Below, piece after piece: positions 53,266 through 64,000 of a DNA stretch of 64,000 bases. The stretch is from the NCBI GenBank assembly GCA_030549335.1, contig CM060195.1, positions 18,035,501 to 18,099,500 of the forward strand. The letters are read 5' to 3'. The notes under the pieces were generated by a model. It worked only from the letters and a program-made list of their open reading frames with translations, was not told the origin of the DNA and searched no databases. Position 1 is the stretch's first letter. Each line of letters opens with the position of its first letter. Both the position numbers and the translations under genes were made by a program. Source of the stretch: Pontederia crassipes. Its lineage: Eukaryota > Streptophyta > Magnoliopsida > Commelinales > Pontederiaceae.

Positions 53266-56200
53266 CTAAGTCATAAGGCCTCTTGTACTGCCATTGAGCA
53301 AGCTATGAATTATGCCTCCATAATTGATAGTGCTACACAATTTTCTTGCTACTCCAAGTAACAACACTATTGTTGAGCAAGAAAGTGTATCTGAAGGTGA
53401 ATTTCCGTTCATCAACGTCACCAGTCCAATCGGCATCGATGAATTCAGCAAGTCGTAGACTTCCTCCATGATAGCACAGTGCAAGATCTACAGTACCCTT
53501 GAGGTATCTCATGATTTTCTTCACCGCCTTCCAGTATTAGCATCTCGGATTAGCCTAATATCGACTAACTAAACCTACGGTAAAACATATGTCCGACCGA
53601 ATACACATCATAGCATACATCAGGCTGTCGACCACACTCGCATAGAGAACATTGGACATTTTCTTTTGTTCCTCTAGAGTTTTAGGGCACATGTCCAAAC
53701 TTAAAACCTCGCCTTTCATAATAGGAGTGTTAATGGGTTTGCAACCATCCATGCGGAATCGTTCCAAAACCTTCTTTATATATGATTCCTGCGACAAAAG
53801 CAAGGAGTCATTTGGAACGGCCGCACTGGATTTTCACACCCAATATGTATGCTGCTTCATCCATGTTCTTCATCTCAAACATGAAGGACAACCATTACTA
53901 TGACATAGTCTCTATTATTTTCAACTATTGGAATGTCGTCCACATATAACGTCAGGATAACAAAATTATCCTCGGACTTATGAACATATACACTGATCTT
54001 CATCAATCATATTAAAACCATACGAAATGATTGACTGATGTCTAGATGATTATTTGAGTCCATAAATGGATCGGTGCAGCTTGCAAACTTTATGTTCTTC
54101 TCCTTTTACAACGAAGTCTTGAGGTTGCTCCATGTATATTTTCTCATCTAGTTCTCCATTGTGAAATGTGATTTTTACATCCATTTGATGTAATTCTAAA
54201 TCTATCTGTGCGACGATAGTTAATATTAAATGAATTGAAGCAAACCTTACAACAAGTGCAAAGGTTTCTTCATAGTCAACACCCGCAGTTTGGGTGAAAT
54301 CTTTCACCATTATGCGGGCTTTATATCTCTCAATTAATCCATCTGCACCATGTTTAATTTTGAGAACACATTTGTTTTCAATTGCCTTCCGGCGTGGCGG
54401 GAGATCAACCAAGTCCCAGACTTAATTTTTCTGCATGAACCCTAACTCTTCCTCCATTGTCTTAATTCTCCATTCTTCCTTAGCAGTGGACGAGAGAGCC
54501 TCTTTTAATAGATTTTGGCTCAAATTCATCTTCCAGACTTACTATATTGTTCTCATGTTGTCAATGTTCATGCAGCCCTTCGATTTCAAATCGTCGGCGC
54601 AGAACATGTTTTCTAGTAGTCCGTCGAAGAGAACTTTCAAGTTGATCATCAGTCGACGGTTGCAAATCTCTCCGACTAGAATCAAGCTATGGTATGGAGG
54701 AGACTAACTCCTCAACGGGTTGATCCGCTTGTGCCGTCAACTCGGGACCTTCTTCTTTATCTAGGAGAAGTCCCTTGTCAATCTTGCTTTGCTTAGGAAA
54801 CTCATTCTCTATGAATGTCACATTTCTACTTTCGATTTATGTTATCGTACCATCTTCTCTTTCTCCTATGAATACATAGTTCTTGGAGGTTTCACAATAT
54901 CTTATAAAGATACATTTCTGCCCTCTAGGACCCAACTTCCCATACTTATAGGAGTTATTTAGAACATAGACTGCGCAACTCCAAGGGCGCAAATAACTAA
55001 GGTTAGATTTTTTGCCTGTCCAAAGTTCATAAGGCGTGGTAGAAAAGGATTTCGATGGTAGACGGTTTAAAATATAGGCAGCAGTCAATAGCGCTTCTCC
55101 CCAATACGAAATTAGAAGATTTGCTTGTGCCATCATGGATCGGACCATATCAAATAATGTATGATTTTGTCTTTCCGCAATACCATTTTGTTGCAGAGTT
55201 TTCGGTACTGTTAGTTGCTTAACTATACCCTTTTCATCACATAATTTCTTGAATAAGTTCGAGAGATATTCACATCCACGGTCGGTTCGCAAGCCTTTAA
55301 TCTTGCGATCCACTTGATTCTCAGCCATTCATGAATCGTACAAAACAATCCAAGGCTTCAAACTTATGAGAAATTAAGTATACAACGTCGTAACGTGATT
55401 AATCATCAATAAATGTGATCAAGTAAGAAAAATCTTGTCTTGCGTGAACATTCATCGGACCACATATGTCCGAATGGATTAATTGTAATGGGTCCTCGAC
55501 ACTTTTTTCCATCCTAAATGGTGTTCTTGTTTTCTTACCGGCTAGACATTCCTCACATGTTAGAAGATCAACTTTTGCGAGAGATCCCAAGTGGCCTTTT
55601 CTAGCAAGTCTATTCATTCGATCTTGACCAATGTATCCTAGTCTGGCATGCCAAACGTTGGCACCATCATTCACATCAACAGATGATATAAAAGAATAAT
55701 TATTAGCAACAAATGCTATATTAAAACATAGAAACCATTATTGAGAAAACCATTGCATAGAAGAACATTGTCATGACATATTGTCATTTGTTTCCTCTAG
55801 AAACTTATTACATAACAAGTTTGTCTAATACTGACACAGAAAGTAAATTTCGTCTAAAAGCTAGAGCATATAGAACATCGTAAAGGTAAAGTATTTGGTC
55901 ATTGCGAAGTTCTAACTTGCACGATCCAATGCTTTTAACTTCAACTCTTTCGTTGATTCCAACGTAAATCCATTTGCTCCTCGCACTTATTCGGAGAAAT
56001 TTCACGAAGACCCCGCGATCTCTTGCTACATGGTCGGTGGCTCCTAAATCTGCAATCCACAAACGATGAGTTTCAGCAATTAAGGAACAACTAGAGACAT
56101 AAGAAAAATAATTGTGATCAGGACAAACCTTCTTTGGCTCAGTGCAATCACGAGCAAAGTGACCACGTTTGCTACAATTGTAGCATTTTACTTTATTCAT
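53266..56200 (-). pseudogene. Copia pol: protease, integrase, reverse transcriptase, RNase H, broken
   Basis: In minus-strand order: a CCHC zinc knuckle CYNCSKRGHFARDC closes gag (about 56190-56150). A protease core WIADLGATDHVA follows, where family members have D-S/T-G. The GAG-pre-integrase motif WHARLGYIGQDRM is at about 55660. The integrase block HSDICGPM...FIDD (about 55480-55400) continues after a frameshift with GLRTDRGCEYLS (55300) and NGIAERQN. Reverse transcriptase has YKARIMVKDFTQ and DVKITFHNGELDEKIYM (54330-54130), then TLYVDDIPIV near 53940. RNase H has KKIMRYLKGTVDLALCY (53520) and DADWTGD. At least four frameshifts or stops separate these pieces, and the protease change DLG would also be inactivating. 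Confidence 0.93.
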
Positions 56201-56242
56201 GTCTACCTTACCACCACGTTTTCCACATTTACGTAAGTGACC

Positions 56243-56967
56243 TTAGGCTTTCTTTTGTCCAACATTTCCGCTCTTTTTATTTGGTTGCGACCTTTTTCTC
56301 TTGGATTGGGAACCAGCTCTTTGTCCATCATTATTAGCAACTAATGCTTCAGAGGTTTGATTCATGGCTTGAAGGGCCTCATTCTCCATTTCAATGTGAC
56401 GAGCAGGTTGGTCAAAAGTTTTGACACCTTCGTTGTGCATCAAATTACAACGCATATGTTCCCAACTTTTTGGAAGACAGCGAATTCTTGCACCTGTTCC
56501 TCGTCATCAAGCACTTGTCCCGCACTTTTGAGTTCATGGATCATGTTAGACATCTCTTGAATATGCTCCCTCATTGTATGATTTGGTCACTTCCGATAAG
56601 AGTCAAACTTGACCGTGAGCATCCGGCGCTTGGTGGTCGTGGTGACCCCATACTTATTGCGGGGCTCCACCCACATTTTGAATGTTGTCTTATAGACTTC
56701 GAATTTGCACAATAGGGAGTTATTCATCGTGCTCAGCAACGTAATGCGAGCAATGCGATTTTTTTTAGTCCAAGCCTGATAGGCCTCCATGTCCCTCTGG
56801 CATTGGACATTATGTCCAAATGCAGGTTCATTGACAATATGATTAATGGTCTCCAAGACCTCTTGTTCTTCTAGAAAATATTGGACTTTGCGGTGCCAAA
56901 TATTATAATTGTCGCCATTGAGCTTCTCATTCTTGTTCAGGCCAGCAATTATTGTTTTGAAACTCAT
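56243..56967 (-). pseudogene. Copia gag, broken
   Basis: The reading MSFKTIIAGLNKNEKLNGDNY begins at 56967, with the retrotransposon gag features NIWHRKVQYFLEEQ and NSLLCKFEVYKTTFKMW. Stops near 56587 and 56243 split it. The next frame starts MRCNLMHNEG and leads to the zinc knuckle in the pol reading frame. It would form the capsid-like particle. Confidence 0.88.
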
Positions 56968-58232
56968 GGTCTAGTTTGGTCACAAAATAGGAGAAATCAG
57001 TGTTATTCATGTTGCAATTTTGTCCGCAAACAATGTAAAAAATGAAATAACAATATCCATGAAGTAGTGACATCGAGAGGTTGTTAGACTCCCACTCATC
57101 TCCCACTATCTCCAAAAAATATTATCATTCATTATTTTAACAATGCGACAAAATTTATCTAAATGTTTGAATTTTGAATCAACACATACTTCAAAATTTT
57201 CTACTATATATATTTTGAATCAACTTATAATTCAAAATCACCGAAATTTATTTCATGTGGTGCACTAAATTATTTCTAATATGGTCAGGACAATCAGGAT
57301 TAATGCAATGGGAGCTCTTCCCCGAGGGGTGCCAATTAAATAACCGCGCACTATCCTTCACATCGACATCATATTAGAAAAAATTGTGCTCCCACTATCA
57401 CACATCAACCCTATTTCTGGAGACTGCGTTGAATATGCACCAGGCTAGTTTCTTGGAACCTTTCTATACATGACGCACCACTCAACAAAAAGATATTGGT
57501 TATTGTGACAATATTTGAATTTCAAGGTGCCTTAGTCTTATAAAAGAACTATCTATGTTTCATGTATTCTTTGATTACCTATAGTTTCTATAATTAGACC
57601 AACTAATTATTTTATTATAGTCTTGCATGAAACATGTATTTCAACACATAGCCAAAGTTAATACTGTCATCTTAATTAATTCTCACAAAAGAAATTTCAA
57701 ATCAATTTGAAATTCTAGGCAAATTATCATGCTTAACAAGATTGGACATACCAATTTGATTTTAACACATAGTCAAAATTTTAATCACAAAAATAAATAT
57801 CATTATGACATACATAAATGAAGATATTTATTTCATGCATGATAACACATTTATTAGGCAATATTAGATATTGACATGCAAATTTAATCATTTAATTTAA
57901 TGCTTTAAATCAAAATATGATTTTCTTTTGATAGCATTAAATTGCATGCAATATTATAGAAAAAATTCTTAAGGAAAAGACAAAATTTTCCTAATTTTCG
58001 AGATTTTATAATAGATATTTTCTATTTTTGGGTTATTTTAAAATTCTGGGGAAAATCAGAAAAGAAAAGAAAAAGAAAAATTATTTATTGGGCCTCTCAG
58101 CCAGCCCAATTTGTCACTTCTCATATGTGCAACTCCTTGGTTGTGGTCATACAATCGAGATGCGCAGATCCCAGATAATAGCGAATATTATTTTTTTCGA
58201 CGCAATCACGAGTTCGAGAAAAATCTAAAAAA

Positions 58233-58244
58233 GCTTTGATACCA
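58233..58244 (-). other. Copia primer binding site (tRNA-iMet type)
   Basis: On the minus strand, one base after the 5' LTR end, TGGTATCAAAGC is one mismatch from TGGTATCAGAGC, the usual complement of the initiator methionine tRNA 3' end in plant copia elements. Confidence 0.9.
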
Positions 58245-58245
58245 A

Positions 58246-58604
58246 TGTTGAATTTTATAACAAATATAAATTCTACAGGTTGCGGAATACCTCTTGCAGC
58301 GGAAGCGGATCACCGTCGGGACTTTCCACGAACTCTTGATGAATGCACTTGCACCTCGGGATCAGGAATCGAACCTATGGGGAGTGGAACTCTTTGCCAC
58401 AATACAAGTACTCTAGATGAACCTCTGCGAAAGTATATTTGGGACATATGCTATGGGTCTCCTTTTATAAGGTAGGGAGACTTGGGCGATAAGTTAGGCA
58501 GAACGCATCACGCGTATGATGATGTGTCTGCGCAGGCATGCGCCTCGTCCTTATGAACTGCGTGTATGTGCGGCCCATGTGCCCAAAAAGGTACTATTCC
58601 AACA
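58246..58604 (-). repeat. Copia 5' LTR
   Basis: 359 bp. On the minus strand it starts TGTTGGAATAGTACC and ends AAATTCAACA, a clean TG...CA pair. It contains TTATAAAAGGAG-like sequence near 58460 that could be the promoter TATA region. Confidence 0.92.
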
Positions 58605-58609
58605 GCTAT

Positions 58610-59980
58610 TCACAGAGTCAGTGCAATGCTAATTGAAAATGATCATTTACATCCTATAACACCTTCGCCAAAGCCTCGGGCCAATGCATCAACCAAGTAA
58701 AAACTTTAATCTTCTCCCATTCTGGACCTCCTAAAAATAAGGAACACTTATAAAATGTATGTAGATTCATAGTAGTGTTAGATCTTGGAAAATGCCTAGG
58801 TTTCCCACTTGTTCATGGCCGGCTACAAAAATCACATTTCCAGTAGATCATCAGCAACATGAGGAAGAGAATAATAAGGTGGGCAGAAAGGACACTCTCT
58901 ACTATAGGTCGTGCAACTCTCGTCCAATCCTCCCCCCAAGCCATTCCCATACACATCATACACACTATCCATCTTCCAAAAGAAACCACTCAAGAGATGG
59001 AGAAACTTTGCAAGGCCTTTTTGTGGGGACATGATTCAATATGAAGGAAGATCCATTTAATTGCATTGCATGGAACTCAATAACTCAACCAAAGGACAAT
59101 GACGATTTAGGCTTGGATAACACGGACACCCTGAATATAACCATGCTGGTCAAATTTGGATGAAATATCTTTGCCTCGAATAATAGCCTTGGTTCACATG
59201 TATTAAGAAGTAAATATAACACATGCATTGACCCTGACTTTCAACCATCATCGAGACAAAGGGATTCATGGTTGTGGAAGGGCCTTCAAAAACTTGGAAA
59301 AAAAATCTTAGTATCGCGGCTTGGACCTTACACTCAGGCAATAGCACAAGCTTCTGGACTGACAATAGGAGCACCTACTAGGATTGGGATGCCATTAACG
59401 TCAATAACACAACTTGCACTGTGGAATGCCTGAACCCCAAATTTGCATTGATACTTTCCTTAGTTGCCTAAGGCTTCAATGAGATACATTGTCCGCTCCA
59501 AATATAAAACACTAGTAAGCAACTCTTGGAACGAAAAAGACCCCTTATGAAGAAGGATTTGGAACTAGGAAGGACCACAATGAATTGGCCATTTTCTCTG
59601 TGTGGTTGCTAATGACAAACTCCTAATTAATGAGCAACACCTCAGACGATCCTTATCTATCCAATGAGTGCCCAAGCTGCACAGGTACTCCTTAAAACGT
59701 TACACACATATTATGTGGCTGACCACTAGCCGATGCAGTCCAAGATTAACCTACTGCCACGGCCCTTCATCAATCACTTCATGTCTACCCCTATGTAAAG
59801 ATTGGATATGAGTCAACATTATATGCACAATACTATTCAACAACAATCTCATATGGTGCACTACATTTGCCATTACACGTTGGCAGCTTTGGAAGTGTTT
59901 AACTTACTCTAATAGAATTGAGTTCATGTACCAATGTCATAAGAAACCATTGTGCCATAAAAAAAGGATCAAATAAGTTT
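58610..59980 (+). pseudogene. LINE relic: C-terminal part of ORF2
   Basis: Near 58890-59045 the plus strand reads LSTIGRATLVQSSPQAIP followed by EMEKLCKAFLWG. This matches the thumb / pre-zf-RVT segment of plant L1 ORF2. Scattered zf-RVT-like remnants (DSWLWKGLQKLGK, LCVVANDKLLINEQHLRR) continue to about 59660 through many stops and shifts. The endonuclease and polymerase core are absent. It lies immediately outside the copia element. Confidence 0.72.
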
Positions 59981-62640
59981 TTTGAATCATTGGTTAGTTT
60001 ATATAGTTAAATGCAATATGTAATATAGAACCTTTCGAGGTTATGAATAAGATTATAGATATGTCATTGATGTTAAATATTAAAAGAAAAATAGAATAAT
60101 TTCATTAATGATATAAGTCGGCCTAAGAAGATTATTTCAAAACAAATAACTTATGTTTTAAGGAGATTGTTCTAAGATAGAATAACGCATGTCCTAAGAA
60201 GGTTATCCCCGTTAGTATAAGTTAAGAATAATTATACATTGAAAGATGTTACCTAATGAAATCATAAAGTGAAATTGGAGTGAGGTAGGCGATACTTCAA
60301 TGAATTTCTAATCATAAGTTTAGGAAAGGTTAATAATTCAAGTTGAAAAGTTTATTTCTCGGTTAGTTGAGAATGTTACCTAAGAGGATAGCAAAGATGC
60401 ATATTGTTATGCATTAATGAACATGGTATGGAGATAAATCATAAGTTATATTGAATCTCATATCGCATGAGTAATTCATCTCTTAGGGATTATTGTTGAA
60501 AGTTTAAAGATAATAACGAAAGATGAATAAGATAGTGAAAGACCCACCAGATTGTTGCCAAGACGGTAGGCATACGATATGAGAATGGATAACGAAAGTA
60601 AAGTCACAACCATGGAACAAGTGTTGCATGAATAACTATCGATAATGAAGTGGATCAACATTCCTTTTAAGGAGATTATTGATTGGATAGTCAAATTCTC
60701 CTTTGTATCCAAGATTTATTAAGGGCAATAAAGTAATTTAATTAATAAATAAATTAGAATGAAAAGAATTATAAGTATAATTAAATAAAGAATTAGAAGA
60801 AAAAAGTAAATCTTAATTGAAAAAGGAATTGAGATTTGATAGAAATCTTTATTAGATTAAGAGTAGGAATTTGAGTTTAAGAAGGAATATGAATATAATT
60901 ATAAAAGAAATATGAAGATAAAGAAAGACTAATCCTATTTGAAAAAGGAATTTAAATTTAAATTTTAAGTATTAAAAGTATGATTAGTAAGGATTAAGGA
61001 AAAGAAAGAAATTTAAATTGTGAGTAGGAATTATAATTAGATTGGAACTAGAAATTCAATGTGAATTAGAATTCAAAGACAACTCAAATGGATAAAGGAC
61101 TCCCAATTAGGATATGAATGAGAGTTTTAAGTCATAAAAATATTTCAATCAATAGAATAATTTTTTTATTATTTTAATTCAATATTAAATGATAAATATT
61201 ATTATATTAAGTAATCCCAAAAATTAGAGAAAATGAATAAATCAAAGAATAAGACAAAAGTATATATGCTTTGATTGAGAGAAATTATGGATTAAAGATC
61301 AAAGATAAAAAATGAATTTGAGTGAAATTGGATTACGATGGAGATTAAAGATTAAATTTAAAATTAATTAATGAAAAATATTATACAAGGCTAATTAAGC
61401 CAAAAAGATGAAGATTAATTTAATAGTGATGGAGAGAGATTCAATTGGAATCGAAGTCTATTAAAAGAAGTTATAAATATGATCTAAATGATGTTGAATT
61501 TCTCTCCACATACAAGAGCCTTCACAAAACCTCTCTTTCTCTCCTTATTTCCATGCAAATTGAGGCATACTTAAGAGCAACCAATGATCCATTTAGAAGC
61601 TCTGACATAAGAGTATATTCAAGTGATTCACACAGGTTTCAAAGCGATAGTGTGAAGAAATAGCCACTCAAAGTTCACCAATTGTGTAGAAAATTCAGAG
61701 AAGATTCATGGTTAGTTTTTCAATCAATTTGAGGTACATAAGGGGATCCTTATATTGATAATTTTGGCCCAGTATATTTCTTTCCCTATATATGGTGCAT
61801 TATATGGACTGATTGTGGATTTAATTGCATTGTTAATCGTATTGAAAATGGACTAAAAGCTGCGTTGAAAATTTGACTTCGGACATACTATGGAACTTGG
61901 CCCGAGGGCAGAGGAACTCGGCCAGGGTTTATGCGACTCCGAACTGAGTTCAAAAAACTCAATTGGGTACTTGAGCAATCCGACTTGGGTTCCAACAATA
62001 GAGATTGACAAAAAAATGATAGAATTGATTCGGTTCAAGTTTGCCTTGCACTCAAATCAGGTGTTGATGAGATGAATAGATGGAATTGAAATATTTCATT
62101 CCTATTCAAGTTTCACTAGAATCGACCCATATTTGGCCTAATGGAAGAACACGCCTCGGGTTCTACCCAATGCAGACAGAGTTTTAATGTAAATATGGAA
62201 GTGGATTGAGAATGAATAGGACGTGGTTTTAATCCTACTCGACCCATATTTGAAGTATAAAAAAGTTATTCCTAAGGTATTGGTTATAGTTAATGGTATA
62301 ATGATTATTTTGATTATTTCTGATCATATTAGTATGCTAATTGACTTATTGTTAAGATCGAGTTATGATTATGCTCATAAATTATTTATTGATAATTGAT
62401 AATGAAGAATTCTAATTAGTGAAAAATTGATTATTGCTAATACACGTATTGCTTGATTGATTGATACATAATTGATATGATATAATGATCTATATGTTCT
62501 CCTAATTGTACTTCAAATAAAAAAGACATCCAAATGAATAACTGATAAATATAGATGTAATAGATAAACAAGATAAAAAATGAAAATCATTACTCATCAT
62601 ATTTTGTGTATTGAAATCTTTATAGTTGATTGGACACACG
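59981..62640. other. AT-rich region without recognisable gene
   Basis: There are no ORFs with coding character. The interval is purine-rich on the plus strand around 60700-61450 (many GAAAGAA/ATTAAGA runs) and may be decayed retrotransposon sequence, but no LTR ends or domains are visible. Confidence 0.45.
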
Positions 62641-63400
62641 CACTACAATAAAATTAGTATTTAGGAACTATAATTTAGGGATCAAACATAGTTAAGTCCC
62701 CAAACAATATTTATTAGGGACCAATGAAAAAGTGGACCCAAATTCTTTATATTTTTAGAGACAAAAAATTAATTTGTGTCTAATACAAATGCTATAGAAA
62801 CTAATTAAAATATTGACGTCTAATAATTCTGCATGAGGATCCATTTAAGGACCAATGCCTATCTTGGTTCCGAAAAACAGATTCTAAGGACAGATTTTAG
62901 TGGTCCCAAAAAATATAATTTTCTTTTGTTAATACGATTTTAATATGTTTTCTACGATTGGGCTAACTCCTGCCCTAACTCTTGTGTTCCCTCCCGAAAA
63001 GCATACACCGCGGGCTTCGATGCGCGGCCTCTCTCCTTTCCACCGTCGAGGATTTCCATCGATATCGAGGTCGACGGCGCCTTCCTGTCTGCCGTTGAGG
63101 CCTTCCGCGAAAGATCCTTGAGGCTGACGCTATCCAGCTTCGCTCCCTCGCCGGTGAGTTCCATAATCGCTAGCTCCTATGTCTTCGTTTCGTTTTGTTC
63201 CATCAACACTTGCTATTTCCCTCTTCCCCCTAAAAAAACTCACAATTTGAAGGATTTTCGCTCCTATTCCACTCATCAGCATCCAACATCGTCGAACATT
63301 CATCAGGTGCATCATTCTTCCTCTTTTCCTAACTTTTTCCGTTCGTTTTTGTACATTTTTTCGTTTCCTTCTTTTTGCAGCTGGTGCAGACATTTTTTTG

Positions 63401-63594
63401 GCAGGGCCTGTACGCTCAGGCCGCTGCCGGCGACCCCTTCGGTGGTGCCGGCGTGCGCCCCGGCTCCCTGCGTGCGCAGGGCCAACCAACGACCCCTGCC
63501 ATCGCTGGTAGGGTTCGTCTCAGGTCCCTGCGCGTGCAGGCGCACGCCAGCGACCACAGCACGGCGGCGGCCTGCGCGTACAGGCCCCTGCCAA
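63401..63594. repeat. GC-rich inverted repeat
   Basis: GCAGGGCCTGTACGCTCAGG (63401) is mirrored by GCCTGCGCGTACAGGCCCC near 63572, with GCGTGCAGG-type copies between them. It could form a hairpin of about 190 bp. The surrounding GC content is far above that of the neighbouring sequence. Confidence 0.7.
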
Positions 63595-63603
63595 AACGCC
63601 TGC

Positions 63604-63851
63604 AAGTATGATGGTGGGACATTACTCGATGAGTTTGTTGATGTTGATCCTAAGAACGAAAGCCATTTGGATTCTCCTTGGATGGTATCTTGTAAGAACC
63701 ATGGTTCTGAAAGGAATTCTGGAATAAAATCAGTAACTGATTATTCACAAGAGCCATTAAAGCATAAGGTTGATCAGATTTACAAAGATGAGCTTCTGGA
63801 TTGGAAACCAGGTGATAGATTCATGTCAAAGAGACAAGAGAAGGCAGACAG
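63604..63851 (+). CDS. Possible exon of an unrecognised gene
   Basis: One reading frame gives about 83 residues of normal composition, starting YDGGTLLDEFVDVDPKNE and ending DRFMSKRQEKADR. It is followed by a possible donor at GCAGACAG/GTGATAG (63851). Codon use is ordinary, unlike the GC-rich stretch just upstream. I do not recognise the family. A short direct repeat (AGGTGATAGATTCATGT) lies at 63811 and 63851. It may be a gene fragment captured by the CACTA element or the start of a host gene continuing beyond the window. The upstream exon structure (GC-rich 62990-63152 with a possible GTGAGT donor) is uncertain. Confidence 0.35.
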
Positions 63852-64000
63852 GTGATAGATTCATGTTCTAGATTTATTTTGCTTTTAATATATTACTGGT
63901 TTGATTGTTAGGCAGACAGGCAAAATGTAAGTAAAAAGTGAGTTATTCAAAGTGAAAGACACTGATTCTTACATATGGGTCAAGCAAATACGCAATTCCA

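Larger units (their letters stand above)
51596..58604 (-). mobile_element. Ty1/copia LTR retrotransposon, complete in structure but coding-dead
   Basis: Paired LTRs (51596-51968 and 58246-58604) bracket a minus-strand gag-pol in the order gag, protease, integrase, reverse transcriptase, RNase H. That is the copia order. The flanking 5 bp are GCTAC (51591-51595) and GCTAT (58605-58609), a target duplication with one mismatch. A primer binding site and polypurine tract are in the expected places. The LTRs differ at roughly one base in eight by eye over their first 190 bp, so the insertion is old. About 1.3 kb of non-coding sequence separates RNase H from the 3' LTR. Confidence 0.93.
62641..64000 (+). 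mobile_element. Terminus of a second CACTA-type transposon, running off the window
   Basis: CACTACAATAAAA at 62641 is a canonical CACTA terminus. It is followed to about 62920 by repeated subterminal AGGGACCAA / TGGTCCC-like motifs in both orientations, distinct from the GCGACCA motif of the first CACTA element. The opposite end is not in the window, so the right limit is unknown. Confidence 0.6.

Noticed and set aside
62952-63622. Minus-strand ORFs of 60-119 codons near the right edge
   Set aside because: Composition-driven shadows of the GC-rich stretch; no domain and no supporting splice pattern.

Overview
This is an AT-rich plant nuclear genome segment. It holds two intact-looking intron-containing genes in a large field of nested transposable elements. 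The evidence for a flowering plant is: plant-type GT-AG introns, a chloroplast-type PHT4 anion transporter, a plant receptor-like cytoplasmic kinase, and CACTA, MULE, Helitron, LINE, Ty1/copia and Ty3/gypsy elements with plant signatures. GC-rich 5' exons in a roughly one-third GC background would fit a monocot, but that is only a weak inference. No rRNA, tRNA, CRISPR or bacterial-type operon was seen.

Layout. 1-319: AT-rich, no gene. 320-8033: a CACTA (En/Spm-like) DNA transposon with a broken TNP2-type transposase on the minus strand, split by a 2.8-kb solo LTR (3843-6660). 8034-11086: LINE endonuclease and reverse transcriptase, broken; its RNase H tail and poly-A reappear at 19287-19712. 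The gap between them holds a gypsy fragment ending in a long LTR (13552-19286), which is itself split by a fold-back MULE (14342-16954, 9-bp target duplication). 19713-26390: very AT-rich, Helitron-like termini, TA microsatellites and long direct repeats. 26808-27577: a small inverted-repeat element just upstream of gene 1.

Gene 1 (27924-31062, +) is an eight-exon PHT4-family plastid anion transporter. 31668-47880 is a nest of gypsy LTRs in which a segment appears tandemly duplicated, including part of the upstream region of gene 2. It is interrupted by solo LTRs (32471-35456 and 44204-47027) and a MULE-like element (about 38935-41783). Gene 2 (48145-51077, +) is a six-exon CRCK-like receptor-like cytoplasmic kinase with all kinase motifs present.

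51596-58604 is a minus-strand copia retrotransposon with both LTRs, a tRNA-iMet-type primer binding site, a polypurine tract and decayed gag-pol. 58605-60000 is a LINE relic. 60000-62640 has nothing recognisable. At 62641 a second CACTA-type terminus begins, followed by a GC-rich stretch and a possible captured or partial gene that runs off the window.

The two host genes are unrelated in function and share no visible regulation. The main interest is the record of insertions: eight or more elements can be ordered by nesting, and several have readable target-site duplications. I found no credible new defence or enzymatic system. The most unusual objects are the fold-back MULE, the family of very long LTRs with internal 70-88-bp tandem repeats, and the tandem duplication next to the kinase promoter.
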